Shown one piece after another: positions 1 to 7,761 of a stretch of DNA of 34,607 nucleotides (positions are counted from its first letter, which is position 1; each line of letters begins with the position of its first letter). Origin of the DNA: Mesostigma viride. Taxonomy: Eukaryota > Streptophyta > Mesostigmatophyceae > Mesostigmatales > Mesostigmataceae. The notes beneath the pieces were generated by a model. It saw nothing but the letters and a program-made list of their open reading frames with translations. It did no database searches and was not told the DNA's origin. The stretch spans positions 2,272,479-2,307,085 of the forward strand of contig RPFO01000076.1 of assembly GCA_009746045.1 (NCBI GenBank), read 5' to 3'. The position numbers and the translations under genes were made by a program.

Positions 1-142
1 TCATGGGCTTGCTGGACGATGGCGACCCGCTTGTGAGGCGGCGGCACCACCACTTTGCGCTTGCCGATCATTTTGTGGAGGACCCCGGCATCCCACGAGT
101 AGGTGACCGCCCTATGTTGCACCCTATTCAACTCAGCGTCAC
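1..142 (-). CDS. Integrase N-terminal region (partial, window edge)
   Basis: On the minus strand, after the RNase H frame stops, a second frame continues to the window edge. It contains a motif of the kind seen at the start of retroelement integrases: a basic stretch, then VVVPPPHKR, then QQAH. In gypsy integrases this strand precedes the H2C2 zinc-binding domain, and the QQAH histidine could be its first ligand. The cysteines and the D,D-35-E core would lie to the left, outside the window. The frame is shifted one base relative to RNase H, so the junction is broken or frameshifted. The identification rests on position and a short motif only. Confidence 0.6.
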
Positions 143-1105
143 GCTGGGCTGAGGACCAATCAAAGGGGTTGGGGTGAGAGCTATCCCTTGGACCTGCTCC
201 AACACACGCCCATCGAGCCACACATCACCCATGTTGCATTCCACTGTGAGATGGCCAACCAACACCACCTGGAGTGCTAGGTATCGTGCCAAGGTATTGT
301 CAATGTCAAAGGACGGAGAATTACCTTCCTCCAACGCGAGGAGGCCAGCGGCAGGGGTGAAGGGAGAAGGGTGAACTGCATTGCAGCTTGCCGCAAAGTC
401 TGCGACTGTATACTCGACTGCGCGCCAGTCTGCCTCGGCGTCGGCGTCAGCGAAGCCTGCAGCATTAACAAAAACCACAGACCCAGGCGAGCTCTCGGCC
501 CCTAGGGCCCGCGCACCAGTGTTGTCAACAGTGGTTGGTAGAGCATACCTGGACAGGACGTCCGCGTTGGAGTGATCCACACCTGGCCGATGGACGATTG
601 TCAGGTGGTACTCCTGAATGATCATTGCCCACCGGGCCAGCTTACCCGTGAGTTTGTCGCTGGTCATCAACCACAATAAGGGCTGGTGATCAGTGACAAG
701 TGTGAACACCCGCCCAAAGAGATATGGCCTGAAGTGCTTGATGGCCCACACAACGGCTAACGCTTCCCCCTCGTAGGAAGAGTACCGACTCTCGGCAGAG
801 TTGTTACTCCGACTAGCGTACGCGATAACATGCTCGCGCCCCGCATCGTCCTTTTGTGCTAGCACAGCCCCTAGGCCTACCTTGGACCAATCGGTGTAAA
901 GAATGAAGGGCAGAGCATAGTCGGGGGCGCGTAGGATAGGAGCGGCAGTCAGTTCCTGTTTGATGGTATCGATGGCTCGCTGCTGAGCCGGACCCCACGC
1001 CCAGACATTGCCCTTCTTCAACAACTCAGTCAGGGGTTTGACTTTGGTGCTGAAATTCTGAATATATCCTCGATAATAGCCAGCTAGCCCGAGATACGCG
1101 CGCAC
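128..1105 (-). CDS. Gypsy RNase H domain of pol
   Basis: This part of the pol polyprotein degrades the RNA strand of the RNA-DNA hybrid during reverse transcription. The start YLGLAGYYRGYI is the RT thumb/connection motif typical of Ty3/gypsy. RNase H residues visible are D72 in YTDWS (usually TDAS), E114 in YEGEALA, D139 in VTDHQPLLWL and D182 in NADVLSR, so all four acidic positions are present. Residues about 190 to 325 form a linker toward integrase with no recognisable domain. The true protein does not begin at the listed methionine: the preceding RT frame ends within a few codons and reads into this one by a one-base shift. The stop at the left end is again a frame break rather than a natural end, because integrase-like sequence follows in another frame. 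Confidence 0.93.
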   Translation of the reverse strand: MRAYLGLAGYYRGYIQNFSTKVKPLTELLKKGNVWAWGPAQQRAIDTIKQELTAAPILRAPDYALPFILYTDWSKVGLGAVLAQKDDAGREHVIAYASRSNNSAESRYSSYEGEALAVVWAIKHFRPYLFGRVFTLVTDHQPLLWLMTSDKLTGKLARWAMIIQEYHLTIVHRPGVDHSNADVLSRYALPTTVDNTGARALGAESSPGSVVFVNAAGFADADAEADWRAVEYTVADFAASCNAVHPSPFTPAAGLLALEEGNSPSFDIDNTLARYLALQVVLVGHLTVECNMGDVWLDGRVLEQVQGIALTPTPLIGPQPSVTLS

Positions 1106-2421
1106 CCCGAGATGTCGATGGGCACTGCGGCGTTGCTGATGGCTTCCACTTTGGCTGCCTCAGGGGTCCGGCCACCTGGTACAATCTGATGGCCAAGAAA
1201 CCCTATGGTCTGTTGGGCGAACTTGCACTTTTCAGGGTGCAGCCGCAGGTTGGCCTTATCTAGGGCGATCCGAACCTGATCGAGGTGAGCTAAGTGCTGG
1301 TCAAACGTCTCGCTAAAGACAATGACATCGTCTATGTAGCAGGCTGCAAATGGCAACCCTGCCAGCACCTGGTCCATGGCACGTTGGAACACCGCACTAG
1401 CGTTGCGATGTCCGAATGGCATGCGAACCCACTCGTACAGACGGGTCCCACCCCAAAAGGCCAGCTTGCGCTGATCTGCCTCTACGACCTTGATCTGATG
1501 GAAGCCGCTACGCAAATCTAGCGACGACACATACTTGACCTGGGGAGATATTTTATCCAAAACATCATCGACCCGAGGCATGGGGTACCTATCAACAGGA
1601 GTGTGCGCGTTCAGCTGACGCAGGTCAGTGGCCATGCGCATACCTGTCCACTCGCCTGTGATGGTATCCTTCTTGGGTGCAACCACCGTGGCAGCTGCAT
1701 AACTGGAGGATGAAGCGCGGATGATCCCAGCTGCCTCTAGCTCTCGACAGTTAGCATCTACGAATTCCAGCTCAGCCAAGCTCAGCCTATGCTGCCGCCT
1801 GAATAAGGGCTGATCCGTATCTAGTGGGACCCCCATGCAGCCCCCGTTGTAGCACCCTAGTTCTTCACTGCTGAAAGCGAAAACTGAGCGTGCAGAATGC
1901 AACCAGTGCTCCATAGCCTTGCGTTGCGTGGCGGTGAGGTGCTCACCTATGGCCCATATGTGAGAGGCAGCAGGATCTGCGACTGCGGCACTCCTACTGT
2001 CGAGACAAGGCCCCCGGACAGCGGCATCGTGGAAAAGGGAAAATGCGGCTACACCGGGTGTGACGCTCACCTGCTGAATGGCACGGACTGCGCGACCGAC
2101 CGATTGCTGCAGGGTGGGCGCTCCAGCGAACACCGTGCTGGACAACAAGGACGTCATGAGGATAACGCTCCATAGTTGAAGCAGCCGCGATCTCCATGGC
2201 GACCCAGTGCCGCCGGACGCTGTTGGCCGGACACCAGCCGCGTGGGCACTGACAGGCGGTGGCGGTGTGGGGATATCTCCCCCACCCTGGCGCACTTGCA
2301 TTGCGGCCCGCAGAACATACCCAACCTGGAAGGCTGACATGGCTTGCCCAACGAGAGACCACCTAGTGGCCTCTAAAACCCCCTCAGCGGCGGACGCCCC
2401 CACATGGAACCCCATGCTCAC
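1084..2421 (-). CDS. Gypsy reverse transcriptase, with the C-terminal motif of the methyltransferase at its start
   Basis: RNA-dependent DNA polymerase of the gypsy element. Residues about 270 to 420 show the RT core: LDLRSGFHQI with D302, the MPFGHRNASAVFQ region, and the catalytic YIDD at 362 to 365, then FLGHQIVPGG. Residues about 16 to 41 (LVGQAM followed by VGYVLRAAM) resemble motif X of C5 methyltransferases, which is missing from the preceding ORF. Methyltransferase and RT were therefore probably one continuous polyprotein. Residues 80 to 99 are strongly hydrophobic and could be a membrane segment. The first codon is GTG overlapping the TGA of the methyltransferase frame, so no independent start is implied. 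The relation to the previous frame is -1, which would fit a retroelement frameshift as well as a one-base loss. Confidence 0.95.
   Translation of the reverse strand: MSMGFHVGASAAEGVLEATRWSLVGQAMSAFQVGYVLRAAMQVRQGGGDIPTPPPPVSAHAAGVRPTASGGTGSPWRSRLLQLWSVILMTSLLSSTVFAGAPTLQQSVGRAVRAIQQVSVTPGVAAFSLFHDAAVRGPCLDSRSAAVADPAASHIWAIGEHLTATQRKAMEHWLHSARSVFAFSSEELGCYNGGCMGVPLDTDQPLFRRQHRLSLAELEFVDANCRELEAAGIIRASSSSYAAATVVAPKKDTITGEWTGMRMATDLRQLNAHTPVDRYPMPRVDDVLDKISPQVKYVSSLDLRSGFHQIKVVEADQRKLAFWGGTRLYEWVRMPFGHRNASAVFQRAMDQVLAGLPFAACYIDDVIVFSETFDQHLAHLDQVRIALDKANLRLHPEKCKFAQQTIGFLGHQIVPGGRTPEAAKVEAISNAAVPIDISGCARISG
2299..2376 (-). other. Displaced methyltransferase motif X
   Basis: In the reading frame of the reverse transcriptase, residues 16 to 41 contain TRWSLVGQAM and VGYVLRAAM. 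C5 methyltransferases end with a motif of this kind (an LLG..-type start followed by a V..L helix) that helps form the AdoMet pocket. The methyltransferase frame itself stops just upstream. The placement supports a single fused methyltransferase-RT polyprotein interrupted by a one-base frame change. This is a judgement from motif resemblance, not an alignment. Confidence 0.55.
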
Positions 2422-3494
2422 CTCCGAAACTCAGCGGGCGGCTGCACCAACAAACCCGTACCGGTGTCCCATACCAAACCCTTGCCCCGGTCCCTGTAGG
2501 CCGATGACCCCTGGTAACTAACCAAGGTGGGAAGAGCGCACATAGGCTTACCTACGTGATTGACGGGCGCGTAAGGGTGCCGATCGGCGACGTCTACCCG
2601 CTGCGTGACCAAATGTGGTGGCAGCGCCACCTCCGCGGGCATGCCGTCGTGCTGTCGTGTGATCGCATCTACCACTGCCTGGATGGTGGTGGTGAGTGCA
2701 AGGTTGGTCCAGAATGCGCGGTACCTGTGGGTGAGCCCGCCCAATCCTGCATTGTCGCACGTGACTGGTGCCCCTAAGATGTCCACGATCTGGGCCCAGT
2801 CCTTCCTCACTACCTCGTGAGGGCTGTCGTCGGCCACCACGTTCTCAAAAAGATACGCTAGTGGCTGGTCCTGCAGCTGCTGCAAGAGTCCAACGACTCG
2901 AAGCAGATCCCAAAACAACCCGCTCCTAGGATCCGCAAGCCCGCGTCCTACGCCGGCCTGACTCAACCCTTGACATTCCCAGCCCGCGAGGACGAGGTCT
3001 ATCCTCTTGTGCCGCCTCAAAAGGCCTCGCACATGAACCTCCCCAATAGCACGGATATCCTGAGGGCACTCCCCAAACGGATCTGTCCACGCAGACGGAG
3101 GAAACTGAGATGGATACAGGGCAGACAGCTGGGCACAGTGATGCCTATACACTGCCCGAGCGGTAGGAGACGGCTCTACGGCGATCAACGTGTGGCACGT
3201 ACCGCCTGCAGCGAGAAAGCCAGCCAGCCCCCCTCCCATCCCAGCAAACAATTCTAGCAATACAACCCCTTCGGACAAGACCCGCGACTCTGCCACAACA
3301 TCGGCACAGAAGTTACCTTCGGTTGTCGCGACAGCCACTTGGACTGCGATTGCCGCGGGAGATGAGAGAGTTGTTGCTGCCGCACCGCGTTGGTGACGTG
3401 CTGACGCAAAAGGGCCTGCCGCGCTTGCGGCTGCTGTCGCGCCGCCCACGTGCTCTGCAATGAGGCCCGTCCCACCAGCGCTGTTGGGATGCAC
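2418..3494 (-). CDS. C5 cytosine DNA methyltransferase domain inside a gypsy pol
   Basis: Predicted AdoMet-dependent cytosine-5 DNA methyltransferase. Visible motifs: I at residues 80 to 90 (LELFAGMGGGL, AdoMet binding), an acidic residue E107 in the motif II position, IV at 171 to 181 (GWECQGLSQAG) with presumed catalytic C174, VI at 217 to 220 (ENVV, with the catalytic Glu), and a motif VIII-like THRYRAFWTN at 255 to 264. The ENVV and RYRAFWTN motifs recall the DNMT3/DRM branch more than DNMT1. Motif X is not in this frame but appears at the start of the RT frame. One oddity is that the proline before the catalytic cysteine (usually PC) is glutamate here. Residues 1 to 70 are Ala-rich linker. 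The domain lies between protease and RT, in the same orientation, so it is part of the element and not a host neighbour. Activity is not shown. Confidence 0.9.
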   Translation of the reverse strand: MHPNSAGGTGLIAEHVGGATAAASAAGPFASARHQRGAAATTLSSPAAIAVQVAVATTEGNFCADVVAESRVLSEGVVLLELFAGMGGGLAGFLAAGGTCHTLIAVEPSPTARAVYRHHCAQLSALYPSQFPPSAWTDPFGECPQDIRAIGEVHVRGLLRRHKRIDLVLAGWECQGLSQAGVGRGLADPRSGLFWDLLRVVGLLQQLQDQPLAYLFENVVADDSPHEVVRKDWAQIVDILGAPVTCDNAGLGGLTHRYRAFWTNLALTTTIQAVVDAITRQHDGMPAEVALPPHLVTQRVDVADRHPYAPVNHVGKPMCALPTLVSYQGSSAYRDRGKGLVWDTGTGLLVQPPAEFRR

Positions 3495-4543
3495 GGCCGA
3501 TGCTTATCACGCACAGCCCCCCCAGCTGCCGTGACCTCCCCCATCCGTACCTCCACCACCGCGTCGCGCGAGCCAGCCTCGACCCGGTTGACCGTCGAGA
3601 CACGCACTGCCCCAGTGTCCGAGCTGTAGCAGCTCACCGGGATGCTTGCTTGGCGCATGGCGTCACCGTCTCTGTCAACGATGTACACCGCGCGGCCTTC
3701 CCACATGCGTACCTCGAGCCGCATGGGAAACATGACCTCCATGCCGACCAGCACGTCATACGATGACTGCTCGGTCACAAGGGCATTCACAGGGATGCAG
3801 GCCATGTCGGATGGCCTGAGCGGGTTGAGGATGACCATTACCTGGACCGCAGTCATGGCAAAGGGTTTAGCGGCAGGGCCCTGCCAGCCCGCCACGGACA
3901 CATGACTGTCCCGCAGCCCGCCATTCTCCCTGGTTAGGTTGAGCAACTGGGCCAGCCGAGCACTGATGACGAGTGGCTGGGCCCCGCTGTCCAGTTTCAC
4001 GACCAATTCATGGTCAGTACTGTAGACCACGTTGCTCAGGGGCTCCCCGTGCCCCTGCGCCTGAAACGCCATTGCTGGCTCACCATCCGGATATGAGGTG
4101 ACAGTGGGTGCCCTAGGCACTACGCACGCCCGCTGCGCGTTGTCCAAGACACCATGAGCGACATGACCCACGACTACCGAAGCCGATGCAGGGCGATGCC
4201 CCAAATGTGGCTGTCTCAGCGTTGTGCAACCTACGGGCGTCCATTGTGTCAGCGTACCGCTGTACCTCTGACGCATGCGACCCGAGCACCTCCACGGCCC
4301 GCTGACCGAACCACTCGACCACTTGCCGGGGAGTGTATGCAGGCGTGTCCACGACCGACGGCATAGGGTATAATGGCAACAACCTGCGCCGCTGCTCTGC
4401 CCCAGCAGGATTGTCGTGTTCCAGGGTGGAGCCGGTCCGAGCGGGAGCCATGCGAAAGGACTGAGGCAACTGCCCCACAGTCTCACTTGGCTGCCCCACC
4501 TGAAACGACGGCGGTGCACGTGCTTGCTTCCCTCGCGCGCCAA
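3254..4543 (-). CDS. Gypsy aspartic protease region
   Basis: Retropepsin-like protease that would process the gag-pol polyprotein. The active-site motif is LDSGAQPLVIS with D185, S186 and G187, followed by the hydrophobic strand DVLVGMEVMFP around residue 268, which fits the flap/second half of a retroviral protease. Only the part from about 4205 leftward looks like real protein. The first 115 or so residues overlap the end of gag in another frame and are probably spurious. The last 100 residues overlap the start of the methyltransferase frame and are Gln/Arg-rich, so the true junction lies somewhere between about 3550 and 3300. It is displaced +1 relative to gag. Confidence 0.8.
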   Translation of the reverse strand: MAREGSKHVHRRRFRWGSQVRLWGSCLSPFAWLPLGPAPPWNTTILLGQSSGAGCCHYTLCRRSWTRLHTLPGKWSSGSVSGPWRCSGRMRQRYSGTLTQWTPVGCTTLRQPHLGHRPASASVVVGHVAHGVLDNAQRACVVPRAPTVTSYPDGEPAMAFQAQGHGEPLSNVVYSTDHELVVKLDSGAQPLVISARLAQLLNLTRENGGLRDSHVSVAGWQGPAAKPFAMTAVQVMVILNPLRPSDMACIPVNALVTEQSSYDVLVGMEVMFPMRLEVRMWEGRAVYIVDRDGDAMRQASIPVSCYSSDTGAVRVSTVNRVEAGSRDAVVEVRMGEVTAAGGAVRDKHRPCIPTALVGRASLQSTWAARQQPQARQALLRQHVTNAVRQQQLSHLPRQSQSKWLSRQPKVTSVPMLWQSRGSCPKGLYC

Positions 4544-6386
4544 CTGCGTGGATGTCCAACGCCATCACGTCGGCTGGCCGCCAGAAGTCCTCGTCCCTGT
4601 ATTGAACCTGCGATCCCCCATCCTCCCTTTCACGTCCCCCCGCCTCGCCCGTCGGCTGAATGATGACCACCCCCGCGTCCACCTTCTTGTCCTCCACGTC
4701 CGCAAAGTGCACCCCCGGCGCTGGGCACTGCCCCGCCAGATGGGTCGGACCGTTGCGGGTGTGACTTCTTACACGCCTTGGGACAATCACGTTTGATGTG
4801 CCCATCCTGACCGCACAGGAAGCAGCCCGATTTGCGCGCATCCGTCCTACCCGTCTGTGAGGACGTGCCCCCCCAGCTCGCGTCGGGGCGGCAGCGTCCT
4901 TGTTGCCGCCAGCGGCGTTACCCTGGGTTGCATCATGCGATGAGGCGTTGCGAGACCCCCCTTGGTTCCTGCTAGCACCGTGGCCGCCTTGCGGGCGCGC
5001 TTGTCTTGTGGCAGACGACTCACCCGACTTGGCCTTGGTCAGCGCGTCGACCTTGGCCTGCAGCTCGGCCACCACCGTGCTTACCGAGATCCGGCCTTGC
5101 GCGTGTCGTCGCATCATGGCCCTGACCTCAATGCACAGTGACCGCAATCGCCACGGCTGGCCGTTGGGCGGCGTGGGCAGCTCCATCTCCTTGGAGCCTA
5201 GCGCTTGCAGCCATTTCTGACACGCCAGCTTTTCGGACCAGTCCTCCACTTCGCCGGCGAACTCCATGAGGCGCTCGTAAGATTGCTCCGGGGTTTCACC
5301 CTCGGCTATCTTGAAACTGCGCCACTCACGCTCTGCCTTGATGGTCTCCACCGGGTATTCCTGGCGAAGGAGGCCCCACAGTTCCTCGGCAGGGTCGACA
5401 CCATACATGATGTTGTCATAGTCGGGCTGGCCACGCCCGTCGAAGCCGAACCACACGTCCGTGTGACGCGTGTACAGCGAGACCTCTCTCCACTGCTCCA
5501 CCAGCCTAGCCACTCGCCTCAGCGTAAGGCCGTGAAAGAAGAAATGCATGTTGTTCATCACAAACTCATGCATTACAGCGCCTTGCGTAGTCATGTATTG
5601 CAGATCAATCCATGACTTGTACGCGTTGTAGGCCTGCGCCAGCGTGGCCAGATTGCCGGTTGTGGAGAACTTCTCGCGCATGTCCACCCGTGGTAGGGTG
5701 GGCATCTTCGCGCCTTCAGGTATGAGGCGCACCCTTTGCGGGTACTGCACCCCATCGGCATCCTCCGGCGGTCGCTGAGCTGCGCGTCCCTGCGCCAGCG
5801 TGCTTGGGCGTGCTGCCTCCCGTACTCGGAAAGCCAGCGGCGTGGTTACGTCCTCCAAGGACGGAATGCGCCCGATTGGCACACTTGACCACCGTGCGGT
5901 CGACCCGCCGGGCAGCGCCCCACCGCCTCGCCCAAACGGCATTGACACCCCGCCTGGCAGCGCGCGTCCTGGCGCGCCCCTGCGTGGGTCCATCGCGCGC
6001 GCCAGCCCTGCCCCGTCGTCCTCGTGCAATCCGTCTTGCGCTTGATCGAAAGGCAGGCGCCTGGGCGCCAGCGAATACTCGCCCCGTGGCTGACCATCCG
6101 CCTCACCAAGCAAGTCGTGCTGGGTTAGCGACCCAGCAAAAAACCCCGGTTCCATCGGAGCCCTTCCCGCCGCATTACCTGAGGGTGGCGGCTGGTCCCG
6201 CTCCCTCGGCTCCGCGGCAACACCACTTGGGCCCGGCAGCGATGCCTGCCCGTCCCATGGTGTTGACTGCAGATGACGACCCTCTACGGCCACCAATCCG
6301 TCGGTCACTTCCCGCATCTGCAGCGCCAGTTGCTGCTGCAACTGTTGCGACTGTTGCTGCATCTGCGCTTGCATCTGCGCGAACAT
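4113..6386 (-). CDS. Gypsy gag, main part
   Basis: Structural protein forming the retroelement particle. The N-terminal part begins with a Gln/Met-rich helix (MQQQSQQLQQQL), which may be a coiled coil. A Pro/Gly-rich spacer follows, then at about residues 245 to 430 an alpha-helical capsid-like region (WIDLQYMTTQGA through QKWLQALGSKEMEL) of the retrotransposon gag type. A Ser/Asn/Arg-rich nucleocapsid region follows. The CCHC knuckle expected there lies in another frame, so a short frame detour of opposite shifts interrupts this ORF near 4870 to 4740. After it the protein resumes with plausible sequence (FGQRAVEVLGSHASE) to about 4205, where the protease frame takes over. The true start is upstream at 6543 in another frame. 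Confidence 0.85.
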   Translation of the reverse strand: MFAQMQAQMQQQSQQLQQQLALQMREVTDGLVAVEGRHLQSTPWDGQASLPGPSGVAAEPRERDQPPPSGNAAGRAPMEPGFFAGSLTQHDLLGEADGQPRGEYSLAPRRLPFDQAQDGLHEDDGAGLARAMDPRRGAPGRALPGGVSMPFGRGGGALPGGSTARWSSVPIGRIPSLEDVTTPLAFRVREAARPSTLAQGRAAQRPPEDADGVQYPQRVRLIPEGAKMPTLPRVDMREKFSTTGNLATLAQAYNAYKSWIDLQYMTTQGAVMHEFVMNNMHFFFHGLTLRRVARLVEQWREVSLYTRHTDVWFGFDGRGQPDYDNIMYGVDPAEELWGLLRQEYPVETIKAEREWRSFKIAEGETPEQSYERLMEFAGEVEDWSEKLACQKWLQALGSKEMELPTPPNGQPWRLRSLCIEVRAMMRRHAQGRISVSTVVAELQAKVDALTKAKSGESSATRQARPQGGHGASRNQGGSRNASSHDATQGNAAGGNKDAAAPTRAGGARPHRRVGRMRANRAASCAVRMGTSNVIVPRRVRSHTRNGPTHLAGQCPAPGVHFADVEDKKVDAGVVIIQPTGEAGGREREDGGSQVQYRDEDFWRPADVMALDIHAVGARGKQARAPPSFQVGQPSETVGQLPQSFRMAPARTGSTLEHDNPAGAEQRRRLLPLYPMPSVVDTPAYTPRQVVEWFGQRAVEVLGSHASEVQRYADTMDARRLHNAETATFGASPCIGFGSRGSCRSWCLGQRAAGVRSA
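4783..4824 (-). other. CCHC zinc knuckle of gypsy gag, in a displaced frame
   Basis: The minus strand encodes a perfect C-X2-C-X4-H-X4-C pattern beginning CFLCGQDGH and ending KRDC. This is the nucleic-acid-binding knuckle of retroelement nucleocapsid. It lies one frame away from the gag reading on both sides, which shows that two compensating indels surround it. Confidence 0.85.
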
Positions 6387-6543
6387 CGCCAGTGACCATA
6401 CTCAGCGGCGCTTCTTGGTCGCGACTCTCACCCACTGCGGGTACGGCGGGAGGAATCCCGCCACTCGACCCCGGAGCGGACGTGTCGGCTTCTGCTCTAT
6501 TTGCATCCACCATGGCTCGAGTCTGCGCTCGCGTCACTGGCAT
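6387..6543 (-). CDS. Gypsy gag N-terminus (frame-shifted from main gag)
   Basis: An ATG at 6543 opens a frame starting MPVTRAQTRAM, a start of the kind often seen in gypsy gag proteins, followed by a Ser/Gly/Pro-rich stretch ending near SMVTG. The frame then becomes a repetitive Ala/Asp sequence, while the main gag frame opens with the Gln-rich helix about 150 bases downstream of the ATG, so a one-base shift near 6390 most likely separates the two. It is preferred as the start because no upstream in-frame coding sequence is visible and the region to its right looks like a leader. Confidence 0.6.
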
Positions 6544-6573
6544 GCATCAGCTGACCGATGGGCAAAACAAGAA

Positions 6574-6881
6574 CCAATGTTCAAGCCTTGGTTTCGCTGA
6601 TAAGAAGCAACAACCAAAGGCTTTATATCAGGCGTCAAGGTTGAACTGAATAACGACTCGACTAGCCTGCCAGAAAAAGACAAGAGCCAGCAAATTCTGG
6701 CTAGTTCTATTTTCTTTAAATCTATCTCAAGCAGTGTTTCTAGTGAGGGTTTTTGCTCGCGTCAGACAGCTGACTCGTTGCCAACGGCGGCAAGTTAGCC
6801 AATGGAAGCTCAAGTGGGGAATCCGAAAGGGGTTCTCTTGCTACAGGGCCGAACGACCCCTGAGATAAGGTTTGGGGCACA
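6574..6881 (-). repeat. Candidate 5' LTR of the gypsy element (tentative)
   Basis: The segment begins TG and ends CA on the plus strand and lies just upstream of the gag start. Read in the element's sense, TATAAAG lies about 55 bases before the proposed LTR end, and TGGTTCTTG next to it could serve as a tRNA primer-binding site. The partner LTR is outside the window, so neither boundary can be confirmed. It also contains a GCGTCAGAC sequence like that in the tandem repeat near 7.8 kb. Confidence 0.3.
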
Positions 6882-6966
6882 TGTCTAGCTTTTGAGTCAG
6901 TCTGACTTGTAAAAGCGCAGCGAGAAATGCGTTCGATCCATGATACAAAATTCAGAATAATATGAC

Positions 6967-7293
6967 CTACTTCAACTGTTTTTCTGAATTTACTGTTACA
7001 CTTAATTTCCCAGAATCTGGCTTGTCCAATGATGTTTCCTTCTCGGACGACCTGCCTGGGGGCTCACCAGCATTGCCGGACTGAGCCGATGCTGCTGCTA
7101 CACCACTGGCAGCATTGCTATCATTTCCCCTTTTCCTCTTGCTGCGGTTCAGCTCGTTTGCTGCGTGGCCTCCGCCAACAACGGCACGCGGACTAGGCGC
7201 AGGCGCTTTGGCCATGTCGGCGGCCTGTTTCGGCATAAAAAAAGCTGCGATCCCCCAAGATTTAATTTTCCCCAGTATTCCTTCCGGCGCCAT
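6967..7293 (-). CDS. Short ORF with a PIP-box-like N-terminus, 108 aa, unidentified
   Basis: I do not recognise this protein. Near its start it has SWGIAAFFMPK, which has the spacing of a PCNA-interacting peptide (aliphatic, two spacers, two aromatics, then basic) but lacks the usual first glutamine. An Ala/Pro-rich stretch follows, then KRKRG, which could be a nuclear localisation signal, and a low-complexity Ser/Lys/Glu tail. N-termini of replication and mismatch-repair proteins often look like this. It may be a first exon or captured gene fragment next to the gypsy element, or a chance ORF. No second exon was found. Confidence 0.3.
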   Translation of the reverse strand: MAPEGILGKIKSWGIAAFFMPKQAADMAKAPAPSPRAVVGGGHAANELNRSKRKRGNDSNAASGVAAASAQSGNAGEPPGRSSEKETSLDKPDSGKLSVTVNSEKQLK

Positions 7294-7761
7294 CCCTTCA
7301 CCCTAAAACTTCCACCCCCCAGGTCGCTAACTTTTCTAGTTGACTATCAGACTAAACCATTAACGTTGTTGAATGGTTATACAATATTACTGACCCGGCC
7401 CGAAATTTCACCTACGCATCTAGTAATGAATGGATCCAACAAATCTAAAGCGTTAATCAACACACCTGGAATCCGATTCAAAGCAATCTACAAGGAAAGG
7501 ATGTTCGTCTAAATCAGGCAACCTCGCAAAGCTGCGTCAATCAGCTCATCAATCATATTCCGGAGGATCGACCATTGCCAGTCGTCCTCGGCTAGGTATT
7601 GTGCTACCACTTAGCATTCGTCTCGAACAGTGGTCTAGACTCTAGAAGTCTCGTCACTCTCGCCGCCAAGCAGGCAAGGGCCGGCAGGTCTGGCACTTGG
7701 CATGGTAACGGGCTGTTCAGGATTCCGCACTGTCTGACGCATAGACTCGGTGCACATGAGT
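7294..7761. other. Intergenic stretch, nothing recognised
   Basis: Mixed-composition sequence between the short ORF and the tandem repeat. I see no domain, RNA gene or repeat that I can support. Confidence 0.6.

Larger units (their letters stand above)
1..6881 (-). mobile_element. Ty3/gypsy LTR retrotransposon carrying a DNA methyltransferase, 3' part outside the window
   Basis: Read on the minus strand, the order is gag with a CCHC knuckle, aspartic protease, C5 cytosine methyltransferase, reverse transcriptase (YIDD), RNase H and the beginning of integrase. RT before integrase is the Ty3/gypsy order. The integrase core and the 3' LTR lie beyond the left window edge. The reading frame changes about eight times, yet each domain is long and well conserved, so this is a recently broken copy or a sequence with consensus indels. 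The right boundary at 6881 is tentative (see the candidate 5' LTR). The extra methyltransferase domain is not part of a standard gypsy pol. Confidence 0.9.

Noticed and set aside
128-575. Plus-strand open frames opposite RNase H and similar frames opposite gag and RT
   Set aside because: They are shadows of GC-rich coding sequence on the other strand and show no domain of their own.
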